A stretch of DNA of 64,000 nucleotides from NCBI GenBank assembly GCA_030144725.1, contig JASKMD010000014.1, positions 2,169,646 to 2,233,645 on the forward strand, given 5' to 3'. This DNA comes from Haematococcus lacustris. Lineage: Eukaryota > Chlorophyta > Chlorophyceae > Chlamydomonadales > Haematococcaceae. This document shows positions 22,215-32,713 of the stretch, in pieces. The notes below the pieces were generated by a model. The model made no database searches. It was not told the origin of the DNA and was given only the letters and a program-made list of their open reading frames with translations. The stretch's first letter is position 1; every line of letters begins with the position of its first letter. A program made the translations under genes and the position numbers.

Positions 22215-22625
22215 CTGGTCTAGTTGCTGTAGGCATCTGGGCTGGGTCTGCTGCCACCGCTCTCAGGCTTGGTTGGGCACAGCAGATGTGTCACAACAGT
22301 TGCTCAGTCATTATTTCTCTGCGGCGCGTGATCAAGACATCTAGTTCTTATTGATCTGTCATGAACCTTCGTCCTCCTGCAGCCAGGCGTTTGTTGGGAC
22401 CTTCACTAGTCACAACTAGCGGCTGTAGGTTTGGCTGCATGTGCCAGACACCATCTGTCCAGCTTAGTCCGCCGTTGCATTCATGCAGGTTGGGTGCACT
22501 CTGTAATGCTCGAACCTCTTTTGACAAAGGCCTGGACGTGCTCATCTTCACGCATCAAAAGCCTCGGTCCTCAACCTTTGCCCAATCGTTTGTATCCTAG
22601 ACAACGCTCTTCTTAGCTAGCAGTC
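22215..22625 (-). repeat. Inverted copy of pherophorin 3' flank inside LINE-2
   Basis: This stretch is the reverse complement of about 24610-25020, covering the DNA just beyond the pherophorin stop codon. At diagnostic positions it matches copy B rather than copy A. It interrupts the LINE-2 reverse transcriptase after the YADD region. The following 22626-23040 is DNA found nowhere else in the window and without a gene. Confidence 0.75.
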
Positions 22626-23052
22626 AGGTTAGACAAGCAAGGTGAAACTTGGGTACTATGCTGTTCTCCACATTCAGACCACCATTTGCTACCGCATTCG
22701 CACCGCCAGCTTCAGCGTGCTAAAAATTTAGCGGCATCGAAGCTCAGGCCCGCAGGCCCAATATGGGTGTTTGGGCCTAAAGTTGTGTCCACGCAACAAG
22801 GTCGCTGTAGGTGGCTACATACATACGTATAAAGTCTAAGGCCGGTGCGCGTCTCTCTTGCTAGCCAGGTCCGTTCAGTCGGTTGTACTGGGTAGCTCGG
22901 CTTCCTAGTTCCCGCAAAGCTGTGGATGTTAACAATGCCCAAGCTCCAAACCTACCTATCTGTTAACGAAAAGCTGTTTGCGGCCCGTCCGGCCCTCAAC
23001 CATACATCATTACATCCTGAGATATGAGATATGAGATTATGAGATCCTGCCT

Positions 23053-24146
23053 GTGGTGTTAGAGTTCAAGTACTTAGGCATGCACTTCAACCCCAGCGCC
23101 ACCCCTGCTTTTGCTGCCACTCATATGAGGGCTGGCATGTTCCTCGCCATGCGCCAGGCGTGCAAGCGTGCCAGAGAGTATGGGGTCCTGCATGATCCAT
23201 ATGCCCTGTGTCACCTCATTAGAGCGTTTGTGCTCCCCTTGGGGCTGTATGGCAGCCAGGTATGGGGCACTGCTTTCCTTGGGCATGGTGTGCAACTCTC
23301 CAACCCAGTGCAAACACGCATGCTCAGCTTTCTCAGGTTTGCTGCCAGGGTACGTAGCTCAGTGTCAGGCCTGATGGTGCTGCATGAGTTGGGGCAGCTG
23401 CCCCTCCAATTTTACTGGCTAAGGGCTGCATGCAGGTTCTGGAACACTGCCAAACTTTCCCACAGTGACCTGCTAATGAGGGTCATCAAGGCAGATGTGG
23501 AGTTAGGCAGGAGCTGTCAGGCTAGTTGGAGTGCTCAGTTCCAGCTGGCCGCCAGAGAGCTGATGGGGGGTGAGTTCACCTTGAGCCCGGACATGGTCCT
23601 AGGCACCAAGGCTATGGAAGTCAAGTGGCTCGAGAGGTGGGGGAGGCGTTGGGTTGGGTTTGAGGAAGACCCTAGACTGCCTGAGACGGTGCATCGGGAG
23701 AGGTGTTCGTATGCTGCATGGTTCAAGCATGGGGACGGCATGGGCATCAATCACATGGCACCACACCTGCTGAACAGACAGCTCTCTACAGAAGTTCGCA
23801 CGAGCCTGACTAGGTTCAGCGGTCTGGGGGTGACTAGGTGGGGGTGACTAGGTTCAGCGGTCTGGGGGTGGAGAAGGCTCGGTTTGAGGGGGTAACTTTC
23901 ATTGATCGCACATGCACCAGATGCACGGAGGGGGTAGTGGATGACGCCATGCATTTCATCTTTGAGTGCACTGCCACGAGGTCCATCAGGGAGCAGCCGG
24001 AGTTTGCCATGACTTTACAGAACAATAATGAGAACTTGCATGACTTCATGTTGAGCCCATGTGCACCTTTGTTTGTGCACCTTGCTATGAAGTGCGTTAC
24101 AGACAGTCCCGAACCCCTTGAGGGGGAGGGCGGCCTAGCAGCCTAA
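23053..24146 (+). pseudogene. LINE-2 ORF2 C-terminal part
   Basis: After the insertion the reverse-transcriptase thumb resumes with VLEFKYLGMHFNPSA, followed by the long helical C-terminal region found in LINE ORF2 proteins. It ends with a CTRC...H....C knuckle. A short local duplication (CTAGGTTCAGCGGTCTGGGGGTG, about 23810-23868) breaks the frame near 23845. The 3' half is shared with the copy A fragment at 1489-3186. Confidence 0.75.
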
Positions 24147-24186
24147 CGGCTGACGGCTTAAGCGGTGTAAGCCACATCATACCATA

Positions 24187-24525
24187 CCATGTGAATCGTT
24201 TTGACTGCGGCGACTTTCCCTCACTGTGTGCAGGTGCTTCTGGGCCACGGCGGTGGCGGCGGTCTCTCGCGACGAGGCCCGCATGCGCAAACAATGCATG
24301 CATTTGAGAATGAAGATTTGAGCCGCCATAGCAATCAGCACAGTGTACAGTACATAATGATACATGTTGCATGTCAAGGTTTGAGCCGCTATAGCTCTCA
24401 GCACAGTCTGACGGAGTCCTCCATCCAGTGATGTGCGAAACATAATAAGAAACCACGTGGCTGAGACGTGGCGTCGTTTTGATTACCAGGGGTCGATTTC
24501 CTGTCATTTTCTGTTAGTTAGGGCC
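24187..24525 (+). repeat. Right direct repeat and downstream module, copy B
   Basis: The first 87 bp repeat 17827-17913. The rest is the dispersed module shared with 3187-3525. It has no coding content. Confidence 0.75.
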
Positions 24526-24739
24526 GGCTGAGTAAGCCACCTATCCATGTTAGGGCAAAGCAGCCTGACGGCTGACGACTTAAGCGGTAAGCCACCTGTC
24601 ATCACAATGTCAGGACCTCGGACTGCTAGCTAAGGAGAGCGTTGTCTAGGATACAAACGATTGGGCAAAGGTTGAGGACCGAGGCTTTTGATGCGTGAAG
24701 ATGAGCACGTCCAGGCCTTTGTCATAAGAGGTTCGAGCA

Positions 24740-24744
24740 TTACA
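24740..24744 (-). terminator. Candidate polyadenylation signal of pherophorin B
   Basis: TGTAA on the minus strand, about 330 bp downstream of the stop codon. TGTAA is the usual signal in volvocine algae. The position is conserved in copy A (3740-3744). No other support. Confidence 0.35.
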
Positions 24745-25071
24745 GAGTGCACCCAACCTGCATGAATGCAACGGCGGACTAAGCTGGACAGATGGTGTCT
24801 GGCACATGCAGCCAAACCTACAGCCGCTAGTTGTGACTAGTGAAGGTCCCAACAAACGCCTGGCTGCAGGAGGACGAAGGTTCATGACAGATCAATAAGA
24901 ACTAGATGTCTTGATCACGCGCCGCAGAGAAATAATGACTGAGCAACTGTTGTGACACATCTGCTGTGCCCAACCAAGCCTGAGAGCGGTGGCAGCAGAC
25001 CCAGCCCAGATGCCTACAGCAACCAGACCAGGCCGGCGAGGCCCATCCAGCTCAAAATGCCGAAACAAAGC

Positions 25072-28000
25072 TCAGGGAGAAGGCAGGGTGGTGGCGCAGA
25101 CGCCCGACCCCGGGGCAAGGCCGGGCACCACTCCTGCTGCAAGGGTCAACAGCGTAGCGCCGTTGTTCTGGGCCTTGAACACCATGGTAGAGCGGCAGAA
25201 CACGTTGGCGCCGCGGATGAAGGCGTTGGAGCGGATGTAACTCTGGGCACCCATGAGGGCGTCCAGCTGGGCGGTGGTCAGCCTCAGGAAGGCCTTGAGG
25301 AACACACGAGACGGCCCCGTAGTGGACAGGTTGACTACGCCGCAGCCATTGAAGCGCTGGCCGTTGGGCAGCAGGTAGGCCTGGTCGACCCGGGCTGCGG
25401 GCGTCAGGCTGAGCAGGGCGGTCTGCACCTCGCGCTGGAAGAGGTTGCACAGGTCCTCGGTCACGATGTCAATTGTGCTTCCTTGGAGGGGTGGGCTGAG
25501 AGTGACAGGGGTGGAAATGTAGAACTCGTACTGCTGGGTGGCTGGGGGAGGGGGAGAGGCGACAGGCACGGGTGGGGAGGGCGCCACAGTGATGATGGGG
25601 GGGGAGGGGGAGGGAGGAGGGGGAGGGGAGGGTGAAGGGGGAGGGGGAGGGGGGGGTGACTTGGGGGGAGGGGGGAAGGGGGAGGGCGAGCGCACAGGGG
25701 GGGGTAGGGGGCAGCACAGCGCTTGGGCCTTGGCTGTGCCACAGCTGAAGGTCCTCACAGGGTCCAGGCCCGCTGTGCCGGTGGCGGTCACCACTGAGCC
25801 GCAGGGGATGCCAGCTGTGATGACGAAGAAGGCGACCATGTCCTCGAAGTTGCGCACCATGGTGCTGATGACAGGCAGCGAGCCCACCGTGGTCTCGGTG
25901 ATGCTGCCAAAGCCTGGCGAGCCAAATGGCACGTTGCCGCTGGTGATGACGTTGCTGGGCAGGTTGCGGGGCAGGATGTTGGAATCCAGCTGCTGCAGGC
26001 GGAACAGGTTGTACACCGTGTTGCTGATGGAGGGGAAGTCCAGCACCGAGGGGATCACGTCCGGCGAGGAGAACTGGTTGGTGTCCAGGTCGACCTGCAC
26101 GCTGAAGATGCCAGCGGGGGGGGGAGGGGGGGGAGGGGAGGGGGAAGGGGGAGGGGAGGGTGCGGGGGAGGGAGAAGGAGGGGTTGGGGGAGAGGGGGGG
26201 AGGGGGGAGGGAGGAGGGGAGGGGGAGGGAGGAGGTGCGGGGGAGGGGGGAGGAGGGGGAGGGGGAGGGGGGCTCAGAGGGGGTGGGGGTGGGAAGGGGG
26301 GTGGGGGGGAGCACGAGCTGAAGCCAGCCAGCACGGTGGCACCCCCAGCGCTGCTGCCAGAGTAGGTCAGGTTGGTGCTGCTGCCACACAGGTCGGAGAA
26401 GGTGATGGTGTCCGCACAGCTCAGCACAGGGGTGCGAGTGGAGGCGATGAAGGACACCAGGTTCGGGCTGCTGGTCACGAACAAGTAAAAGGGCGCCAGC
26501 TGGGTCACGTTGGTCAGGGCCAGCACGGCGGTGAAGGTGGTGGCAGTGTTGGGCGGGTAGGGGGTGAAGGTCACAGGGGGGGCAGGGGAGATGTCGAAAG
26601 GGCGAGGTGATGGCAGCAACGACACAAACAGCGTGTTGAGCACATTCACAAAGCTGGTCAGGTCCATGCCCATGGGTGCGGTAGAGGCACGGGTCATCGA
26701 CACTCGGACGGCACAGTTGGGCAGGGGAGGGGAGGGGGGTGTGGGTGAGGGAGGGGGGGGGGAGGGGCTGGGAGGAGGGGGGCTGGGGGAAGGAGGGGGG
26801 GTGGGCAAGGGGGGGCTGGGGGGGGTAGGAGGGGAGGGGGGGCTGGATGGTGGGGGAGGGGGAGAGCTGCAGACGATTGGCGCGTTAGTGCTGTTCATGA
26901 CCAATACAACAGGCATACTGGGAGGGAAGGGCAGGGTGACCATGTTGCCAGAGGGTATGGGGAAGCGGATGAAGGGGGCGAAGGGCAGGGTGGCCAGCGC
27001 TGGCTGATCAGGGAAGCTGAAGGCGGTGCTGTTGAAGCCACTGTAGGCCACAGTGAAGTAAGGGTTGGTCCAAAAGTTGGTGGCAGATGGTAACGACTGG
27101 AAGTCGGTGCCACGGCCTGGCACACCACCCAGGTCACCCTGGAAGTACAGGGCGAACAGGTTGCACACTGGGGTGGCTCCTGCGCGGTCGATGCCCATGG
27201 TCCTCAGCAGGCCCACCCAGTTGTTGGACACCGCGTTGATGGGGGTGGGCAGGGCCACGCCGACTGTGGTCTGGGCGAACAGGGAGAACATGAAATCGCG
27301 GTCCACGGGCAGGCCAAAGGCAATGGCCTTGAGCAGCACGGAGGTGCGCAGCACACCCGTCAGGGGGTCCTGGTTGCTGTACAGGGTGCAGTACTGGGCA
27401 GGGTTGTTGGTGCGGCCCACCAAGAAGGGGGCCAGGAACGTGTCGATGGCATTGCAGTGGGCCTGGGTCAGGATGGCGCCCGACACATTGAAGTACCAGG
27501 CAGAGTAGGTGTTGAGGGTGGGTGGCGCGGGAGGGGAGGGGGGAGCAGGGGAGGGGGAGGGGGGCGGAGGGGAGGGGGGTGGTGGTGAGGGGGAGGGAGG
27601 GGGGGGGCTGGGGCTGGGAGGCAGAGGGGCAGGGCTGGGAGAGGGAGGGGAGGGGGGAGGAGGGGGCACTGGGGGGCGGTTGAAGCCACGGCTGGAGCAG
27701 GACTGGGGCAGGCCCAGCGACATCAGGTCCAGGACGCCCTGGTTGGAGGGCAGGTTCAGGCCAATGGTGACGGTGGAGGCAGGCCAGTATCCATTGCTGG
27801 CGGGGTCCAGGTTCACATGGAAGTTGTTCTGGTAGTTGGTAACTGAGGCAATGGGGTTGCTGGCATTGAAGGTAGAGCTGGACGCTGAACCAGATCCCAG
27901 GGAAAAGACTGTGGGCGACACAACATTCATGTCTGCGCAGCCGCAAGCTGAGCTGGCACGGGTGATGGTGGTGGCGCTCAGCACGTTGGTGACGTTGATG

Positions 28001-29766
28001 TTGGTGAGGGAGCCTGAGGGAGTGTTGGCCAGCGCAAGTCTGGTGGTGACATTGACACCACTGGCATAGTCTGCAGCCTGGCAGCCAGGGGACAGGGAGA
28101 ACTTGGTGACGGTGAACAGCGGCTGGATGGCCAGCTGGGGGGCAGCAGACAGGTCCTTGGTGAACTGGGGACCAGTCAGCCTGGTCAGGTTGGCAGGGGC
28201 TGCGCGAGGGTAGCAGCCAGGCCCCTGGGGCAGCTGCTGGGGGGACCCTGACGAGTAGTCCAGGAAGCGGTACTCAGCCAGGTTGGGGTTGCACACGCTC
28301 TTTAGGTCAATCTGGTAAGTGAAGCAAGACCACAGCCTGCACAACAGACCAGAGGTGGCAGTGTGACTGATGAAACATGCAGTCATGTGGTAGGTGACTG
28401 ATGAGGTATCCGTCAGATTTGCAGTCAAGCATGATGCACCATGGACAACAATGACGATGCGGATTGTATGGCGGGGGCTCACCTGTTGTCTGCACCGCTC
28501 AGCGAATCAGAGGTCAGCAGGTTGGTGTACTGGGGAAACTGCGTCTGGCTCTGCATGTTCTCCAGCGCGTCCCAGACGAACAACGAGCCGACGGTGGGGC
28601 CGCTGGCAGTGCCGTTGTAGTCGGCACGGGGCTGGGCGTGGAGGTACTGGCCGTTAAAGAGCGAGTTGAAAAACAAGGGCGGGGTTGCTGGGTCGGGACC
28701 GATACCACGGGTGGCGGGGAAGGTGGCGTTCAGGGACACGGTCAGGTACAGGATGTCGTTGTAGTCCTTGAAGATGTAGAGGATACCAACCTGCAGCAGG
28801 GTGAAGGCCGACAACATCAGGCATAGGGAAGATGATGTGGAAGGTAACCAAAGTAAGCTTTGGGCTAATGTGTACGACTAGGGTTTGCATGACTCGCATG
28901 ACCATTACCTTGCTGTATGAGAAGTCGGGAACAAGCGGGGCAGGGGACGGGGACTTGTCCACCAGGTCCAGGGTGATGACCTTGTTGTCGCAGGCGTTGG
29001 TCAGAGGCAGGGTCCAGGGGTAGCTGGGCCAGCCAGCACCGGGAATCCTGCACTGGGTGGAAACGCTGCCCCAGCTGTCGGCAGTCTGCAGGGGCACAAG
29101 CAGACAGGGGACAAGCTGGTGTTGGGTAGAGGTTCAGTACATGCACGAAATGCTTCGGAGTGTGGTTCATGCACCGCATGGAGGTGTGCAGCACAACATG
29201 CAGCACAATAACGTGTGCAGCACCTGAGATCACATGATCATGTTACGTACAACCAGATGGCACCAACATGATGTGGCACCCACGTTGCACTGTGTGGGAT
29301 TCAGCGCGGTTGCGCCAAAGCTGTTGCTGGTGCACACTGGGGTGGTCTGGACGGCGTTGCTGCCGTAGGAGGTAGGGCCGTCCACACCACAGCCTGGGTT
29401 AGGGATGTTGGCGAGGGACACAGCGCATGAGCTGTTAGAGGCGCACTGCCCGCCGTTGGTCAGCGGGTAGCGCCTGTAGCTGAAGGGACCACCAGAACCG
29501 TCTGCGCCACCGTAGACATTGCCCCAGTTGCGTGTGCCCCAGGTCTGTACTGCGGGAGTGGAAGGGGCCGTGGTGATGGCCGTGTTGGCGCCACCCTCTG
29601 CCATACGGCACCAACGGGCTGCGGCAAACTGGTTGGGTGAGGTGACAATGGCGGATCTGAATGGGCAGGAGGCAGTAGAAGGAACGAAGGAGCGCAGGTC
29701 GGGCTGGGCTGCTACGAAGGCGAGCGTTGTCGTGAGGACAGCAGCCAGCAGAGCTGACCGTGCCAT
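25072..29766 (-). CDS. Pherophorin, intact copy B (five-domain, 4 exons)
   Basis: Predicted exons are 29766-29284, 29085-28909, 28790-28483 and 28336-25072, giving about 1,410 residues; all junctions are GT-AG and in phase. An alternative first donor (GTACGT, 33 bp later) is also in phase. Residues 1-21 form a signal peptide (MARSALLAAVLTTTLAFVAA). Five globular pherophorin-like domains are separated by four Ser-Pro/poly-Pro linkers at about 541-595, 812-862, 998-1063 and 1198-1256; these should become hydroxyproline-rich, arabinosylated rods. The domains contain N-glycosylation sites and paired cysteines (for example SACGCAD and the C-terminal CATTLPSP end). Pherophorins are secreted extracellular-matrix glycoproteins of volvocine algae. 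Five domains is large for this family, whose usual form has two domains and one rod. Copy A at 4072-8776 is nearly identical but frame-broken. Confidence 0.88.
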
Positions 29767-30212
29767 CGCGTGTAGTGCCTGCGGTGCAGTGGAGCGGTTA
29801 CCAGCTTTGTAACATGGAATGGGCATCCTGCCATCAGCGCAAGCTCGCATAACTGGCTGCTGGAAGACACGGTGGCCCTCACCTCTGGGGAGCTTGGGAA
29901 AGAAAGGTGCCTTCAGGGCAAAGTGGGTGAGCAACGACTCAGCCGAGTGCACCTCTTGTCAAGAGCACACCTGTTTGAAGGCAGGGCGGCGGGGCTCGCA
30001 TCAAAAGTCTCCAGCAGTACAGTGACGGTGTGACGTTCTGCGCGTTTTGTAATCCGGCCAGTTCCCCTGCCGCCGCCTGGCCAGGTCGTGTTCACGCTGC
30101 ACACCTTGCCTCTCCCTCCTTTACATTCCGCTAGCATGCTCCTTGAAGTCTGCAAGCCAGCAGTACAGCCTGCTCCCGGTGCAGGGACCTGTTCCGGCTC
30201 CAAGGGGGGTTG
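29767..30212 (-). promoter_or_regulatory. Upstream region of pherophorin B
   Basis: This sequence is conserved with copy A (8777-9222) and ends abruptly at 30212, where the 15565-type block begins. It must contain at least part of the promoter and 5' UTR. I see no convincing TATA box. Only about 450 bp of native upstream DNA remains before repeat DNA. Confidence 0.4.
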
Positions 30213-30722
30213 CTGTACTAAATGTGCAGTTCAAAAAGGCATGGACCCAAGTTCTGCTGCGCCCCACCTCCTGCAGCCCACACCACAAACTAGAGTACAA
30301 AGACGAAATCGGGGGCTATGCTGCGGTTCAGGGTTCACTTGTGTGCACCTATGGGACGTCCATCTACGTATTTCAACATATGTCGATCGTCTAGTTCCAG
30401 CACTAGTAGAGCTGGCACCACTGGGCATGCAGCTGTACTGGATTCAGTTGTGTGCACTCTTATGTGTGCGTGCCGTCATAAGGAAGGGTCGCCACCCATT
30501 GTGTCGCAATAATCTTGCAGGTATGTGGCACGATGCCCAGCTATGCCCGCTGCTCGCATCCAGATAGTGTATAGGTGCAGGCTCAGACTGAGCAAGTGCG
30601 TGCGGCATCGCGGGCTGGGGTTTGCTGGGTGTGTTCGTCATCTGCAGTACTGCCCATTGCCTCATCCTCCTCACAATCCAGCACAAATAGCTGGCCATCT
30701 GCACTGCTGACGGCCACCACGC
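30213..30722 (-). pseudogene. Gene fragment copy D, left part
   Basis: This matches 15565-16073 and is interrupted at 30722 by chromovirus 1; the remainder continues at 37046. The break falls within the beta-propeller-like stretch (around GTRGVVAVSS). The last five bases, CACGC, are the target duplication. Confidence 0.6.
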
Positions 30723-30924
30723 TGTTACGAGCGCCGGTCGAAGTGCTAGCGAAGCGTCTCGGAAAAGTGATGACGCGATTGCGTCATAGTGGTGTCGGAG
30801 TGTAATGCCAATGACCGGTGTCAAATGCTGGGTTCGACTCCCAGGCGGACAGCCTTGTGTAAGGGCACTGACATCGCCCTTGTCCGCTGAATTGGCACTA
30901 CCTCCATACACCAGCTACGTAACA
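30723..30924 (+). repeat. 5' LTR of chromovirus 1
   Basis: 202 bp with TG...CA ends. It contains a perfect T-arm-like hairpin, CTGGG-TTCGACT-CCCAG, at 30828-30844 and a box-A-like TAGCGAAGCG at 30747-30756. Confidence 0.95.
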
Positions 30925-30927
30925 ATC

Positions 30928-30945
30928 TGGCTTCCAGACCGACGT
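30928..30945 (+). promoter_or_regulatory. Candidate primer-binding site, chromovirus 1
   Basis: TGGCTTCCAGACCGACGT starts three bases after the LTR with the TGG expected for pairing to a tRNA CCA end. It is nearly the same as the site of chromovirus 2 (TGGTTTCCGACCGATG at 47500). The tRNA was not identified. Confidence 0.55.
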
Positions 30946-31117
30946 TGGGAGATTTCTGGCCAGACATCGATATAGCGACAACGTGCCCGAACCTGATGGC
31001 GGACTATGACGTGTTTGACGACGCGGAGCTGGAGCTGAACGCGATGGATACTGAGGGTATGTACCATTAGGTCCCTCTAGTCCCTCTTGTCGCGTTTTGC
31101 AAAGTTCGCGTTTAGTA

Positions 31118-32713
31118 ATGCTACCAGTTCCAGCGGAGAAGCGTCTTAGGAAGCGCAGTGAAACTTTGGGTCAACATCAGCGGGTGGAAAGGCCGGGGTC
31201 GAGCTCGCAGCAGGTGGCTGCCCAGGAGGTAGTTGCGCGTGAAATGCAACACACACATGCTTTGACCCACTCGACCGCTGATGCTGAACGTGTTCGTCAT
31301 GCAGAAGTCCGGCCAGAGCCTGTGGGTGCGCCAACCCGCAATGTAGGCGAGCTCAGTTTGGAGGAACTCGAGCAGGAGTTGCGCAGGAGGCGTGCTCGCC
31401 ATGAGCAGCCCGGCCAGCATGCAGAGGTAGCCGCTGGAGGCAGTGGCATTGCTGGTGGCAACGGTGCTGTTGGTGGCGGCGGTGTTGCTGGTGGTAGTGG
31501 TGGTGTCGGCCAGCCTACAGCTCCAGGTGGCACTACCGGTGGGGTGCTTACCCCCGGTAGTGGCCAGGTTGCGCGTAGTGGCCCAGGGGGCACGGCGAAC
31601 CACCCTGCACCCGGTGGGCCTGGGGCCACGGGTGGCAGTGGTCCTGGCAGCTCAGGTGGCGGCAGCCAGGCTGGTGAGGGCCAGGCAGCGGCGGCGGCGG
31701 CAGCCGGGGCCGGTGGCCCGGGGCCGAGCGCCAATCAGCCCGGCGAGAACCAAGTGAGTGGCTTCAGAGCAGTTATGCCCAACCCTAATGTGTGGCGTAT
31801 GGATGATGTAGAGAAGGGCAGAAATGTGAAGATGTTCTTACGTGAGGTGACACGATGGGCAGCTGTTGCACGTGTGCCCATGATTGACGCGTTGCAACTA
31901 CATGTGGCTGATCCTCTCAAAGAAGCTTTGTTTGCTATTGCCGAGCAGGCTAAGGCTGAGCGTCGGCTCATGACAGAGGAAGACATGGAAAAGATGTTCC
32001 TAGACCTGGTGGGTGCGGATACCATCCAGGTGCAACACACAGCCATGAAGAGGCTGATCAATAGAGAGTGTGTCCAGGGAGACCAGAGTGTTGCACAGTA
32101 CAATGTGGCGTTCAGGCTGCTAGCACAGCAGGTGCAAGCTTTCCCTGCTGGTGCACTGTGTGAGATGTATGTGCAAGGTCTACAGGCTGACCTACGCCGT
32201 GAGTGTGCAGTCATGCCGAATGGCTTGCCATGGAGCAACCTGAATGATGTGATGATGTATGCGTTGGGCAGACAGGTCTCCATGCAGGCAGGCGTGAGCA
32301 AGGCTCAAGGCATGGTAGCTGTGGCAAGAGGTGCAGGCAGTGGCAGGCCTGACCGGCCCCGTGGTGGGCGTGTACGTGCCCGTGGTGTGCAGATGCAGGC
32401 AGCAAACACCGTTCTGAAGCGGTGGCTTCCGCCGCACCGGCGACATGAGGAGACCGAACTGGACCGGTTCCTGGGGGCGCACCGTGGGGGCCGTGGAGCT
32501 GGCCCATCTCGTGGCGGAGGCCGTGGTGGTGGCCGCGGAGGTGGCCGTGGCTCTGGCCGTGATGGCGGCTCAGCTGGGCGTGGTGGTGGTGCAGCATGCC
32601 GCACATCAGAGTTGAATGCTAATGGCAAGCGGCCACTGACATGCTACAACTGTGGCGGCACAGGACACCTGGCACGTGACTGTGCGTCGCCTCGAAGTCA
32701 GGGTGCTGCCTAG
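31118..32713 (+). CDS. gag: Chromovirus 1 Gag
   Basis: From the ATG at 31118 the product has 531 residues. A long Gly/Ala/Gln-rich linker (about 85-210) precedes the capsid-like helical region (about 220-400, with NPNVWRMDDVEKGRNV and the VAQYNVAFR segment). An Arg/Gly-rich stretch follows, and a CCHC zinc knuckle (CYNCGGTGHLARDC) starts near residue 509, binding element RNA. The stop is TAG at 32711-32713, and pol continues in the same frame. A short open frame at 30996-31056 with a GTATGT donor could be spliced (intron 31057-31115) in phase to this frame, adding about 21 acidic residues to the N terminus. Confidence 0.85.
   Translation: MLPVPAEKRLRKRSETLGQHQRVERPGSSSQQVAAQEVVAREMQHTHALTHSTADAERVRHAEVRPEPVGAPTRNVGELSLEELEQELRRRRARHEQPGQHAEVAAGGSGIAGGNGAVGGGGVAGGSGGVGQPTAPGGTTGGVLTPGSGQVARSGPGGTANHPAPGGPGATGGSGPGSSGGGSQAGEGQAAAAAAAGAGGPGPSANQPGENQVSGFRAVMPNPNVWRMDDVEKGRNVKMFLREVTRWAAVARVPMIDALQLHVADPLKEALFAIAEQAKAERRLMTEEDMEKMFLDLVGADTIQVQHTAMKRLINRECVQGDQSVAQYNVAFRLLAQQVQAFPAGALCEMYVQGLQADLRRECAVMPNGLPWSNLNDVMMYALGRQVSMQAGVSKAQGMVAVARGAGSGRPDRPRGGRVRARGVQMQAANTVLKRWLPPHRRHEETELDRFLGAHRGGRGAGPSRGGGRGGGRGGGRGSGRDGGSAGRGGGAACRTSELNANGKRPLTCYNCGGTGHLARDCASPRSQGAA

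Larger units (their letters stand above)
17914..24186 (+). mobile_element. LINE-2, full-length but degenerate non-LTR retrotransposon
   Basis: In order it holds a GCAAGCC-repeat 5' region, ORF1 with a poly-Gln tract, ORF2 with a CAG-repeat leader, an AP endonuclease, a reverse transcriptase and a C-terminal CCHC-like region, then a 3' tail ending near CTTAAGCGGTGTAAGCCAC. The two-ORF plan with an APE endonuclease suggests an L1-like clade. Frameshifts near 21490 and 21895 and an insertion at 22215-23040 make it inactive. Flanking 87-bp direct repeats mark its ends. Confidence 0.8.

Noticed and set aside
30828..30844. A real tRNA gene in the LTR
   Set aside because: Only the T-arm is present; no D-arm, anticodon or acceptor stem can be drawn.
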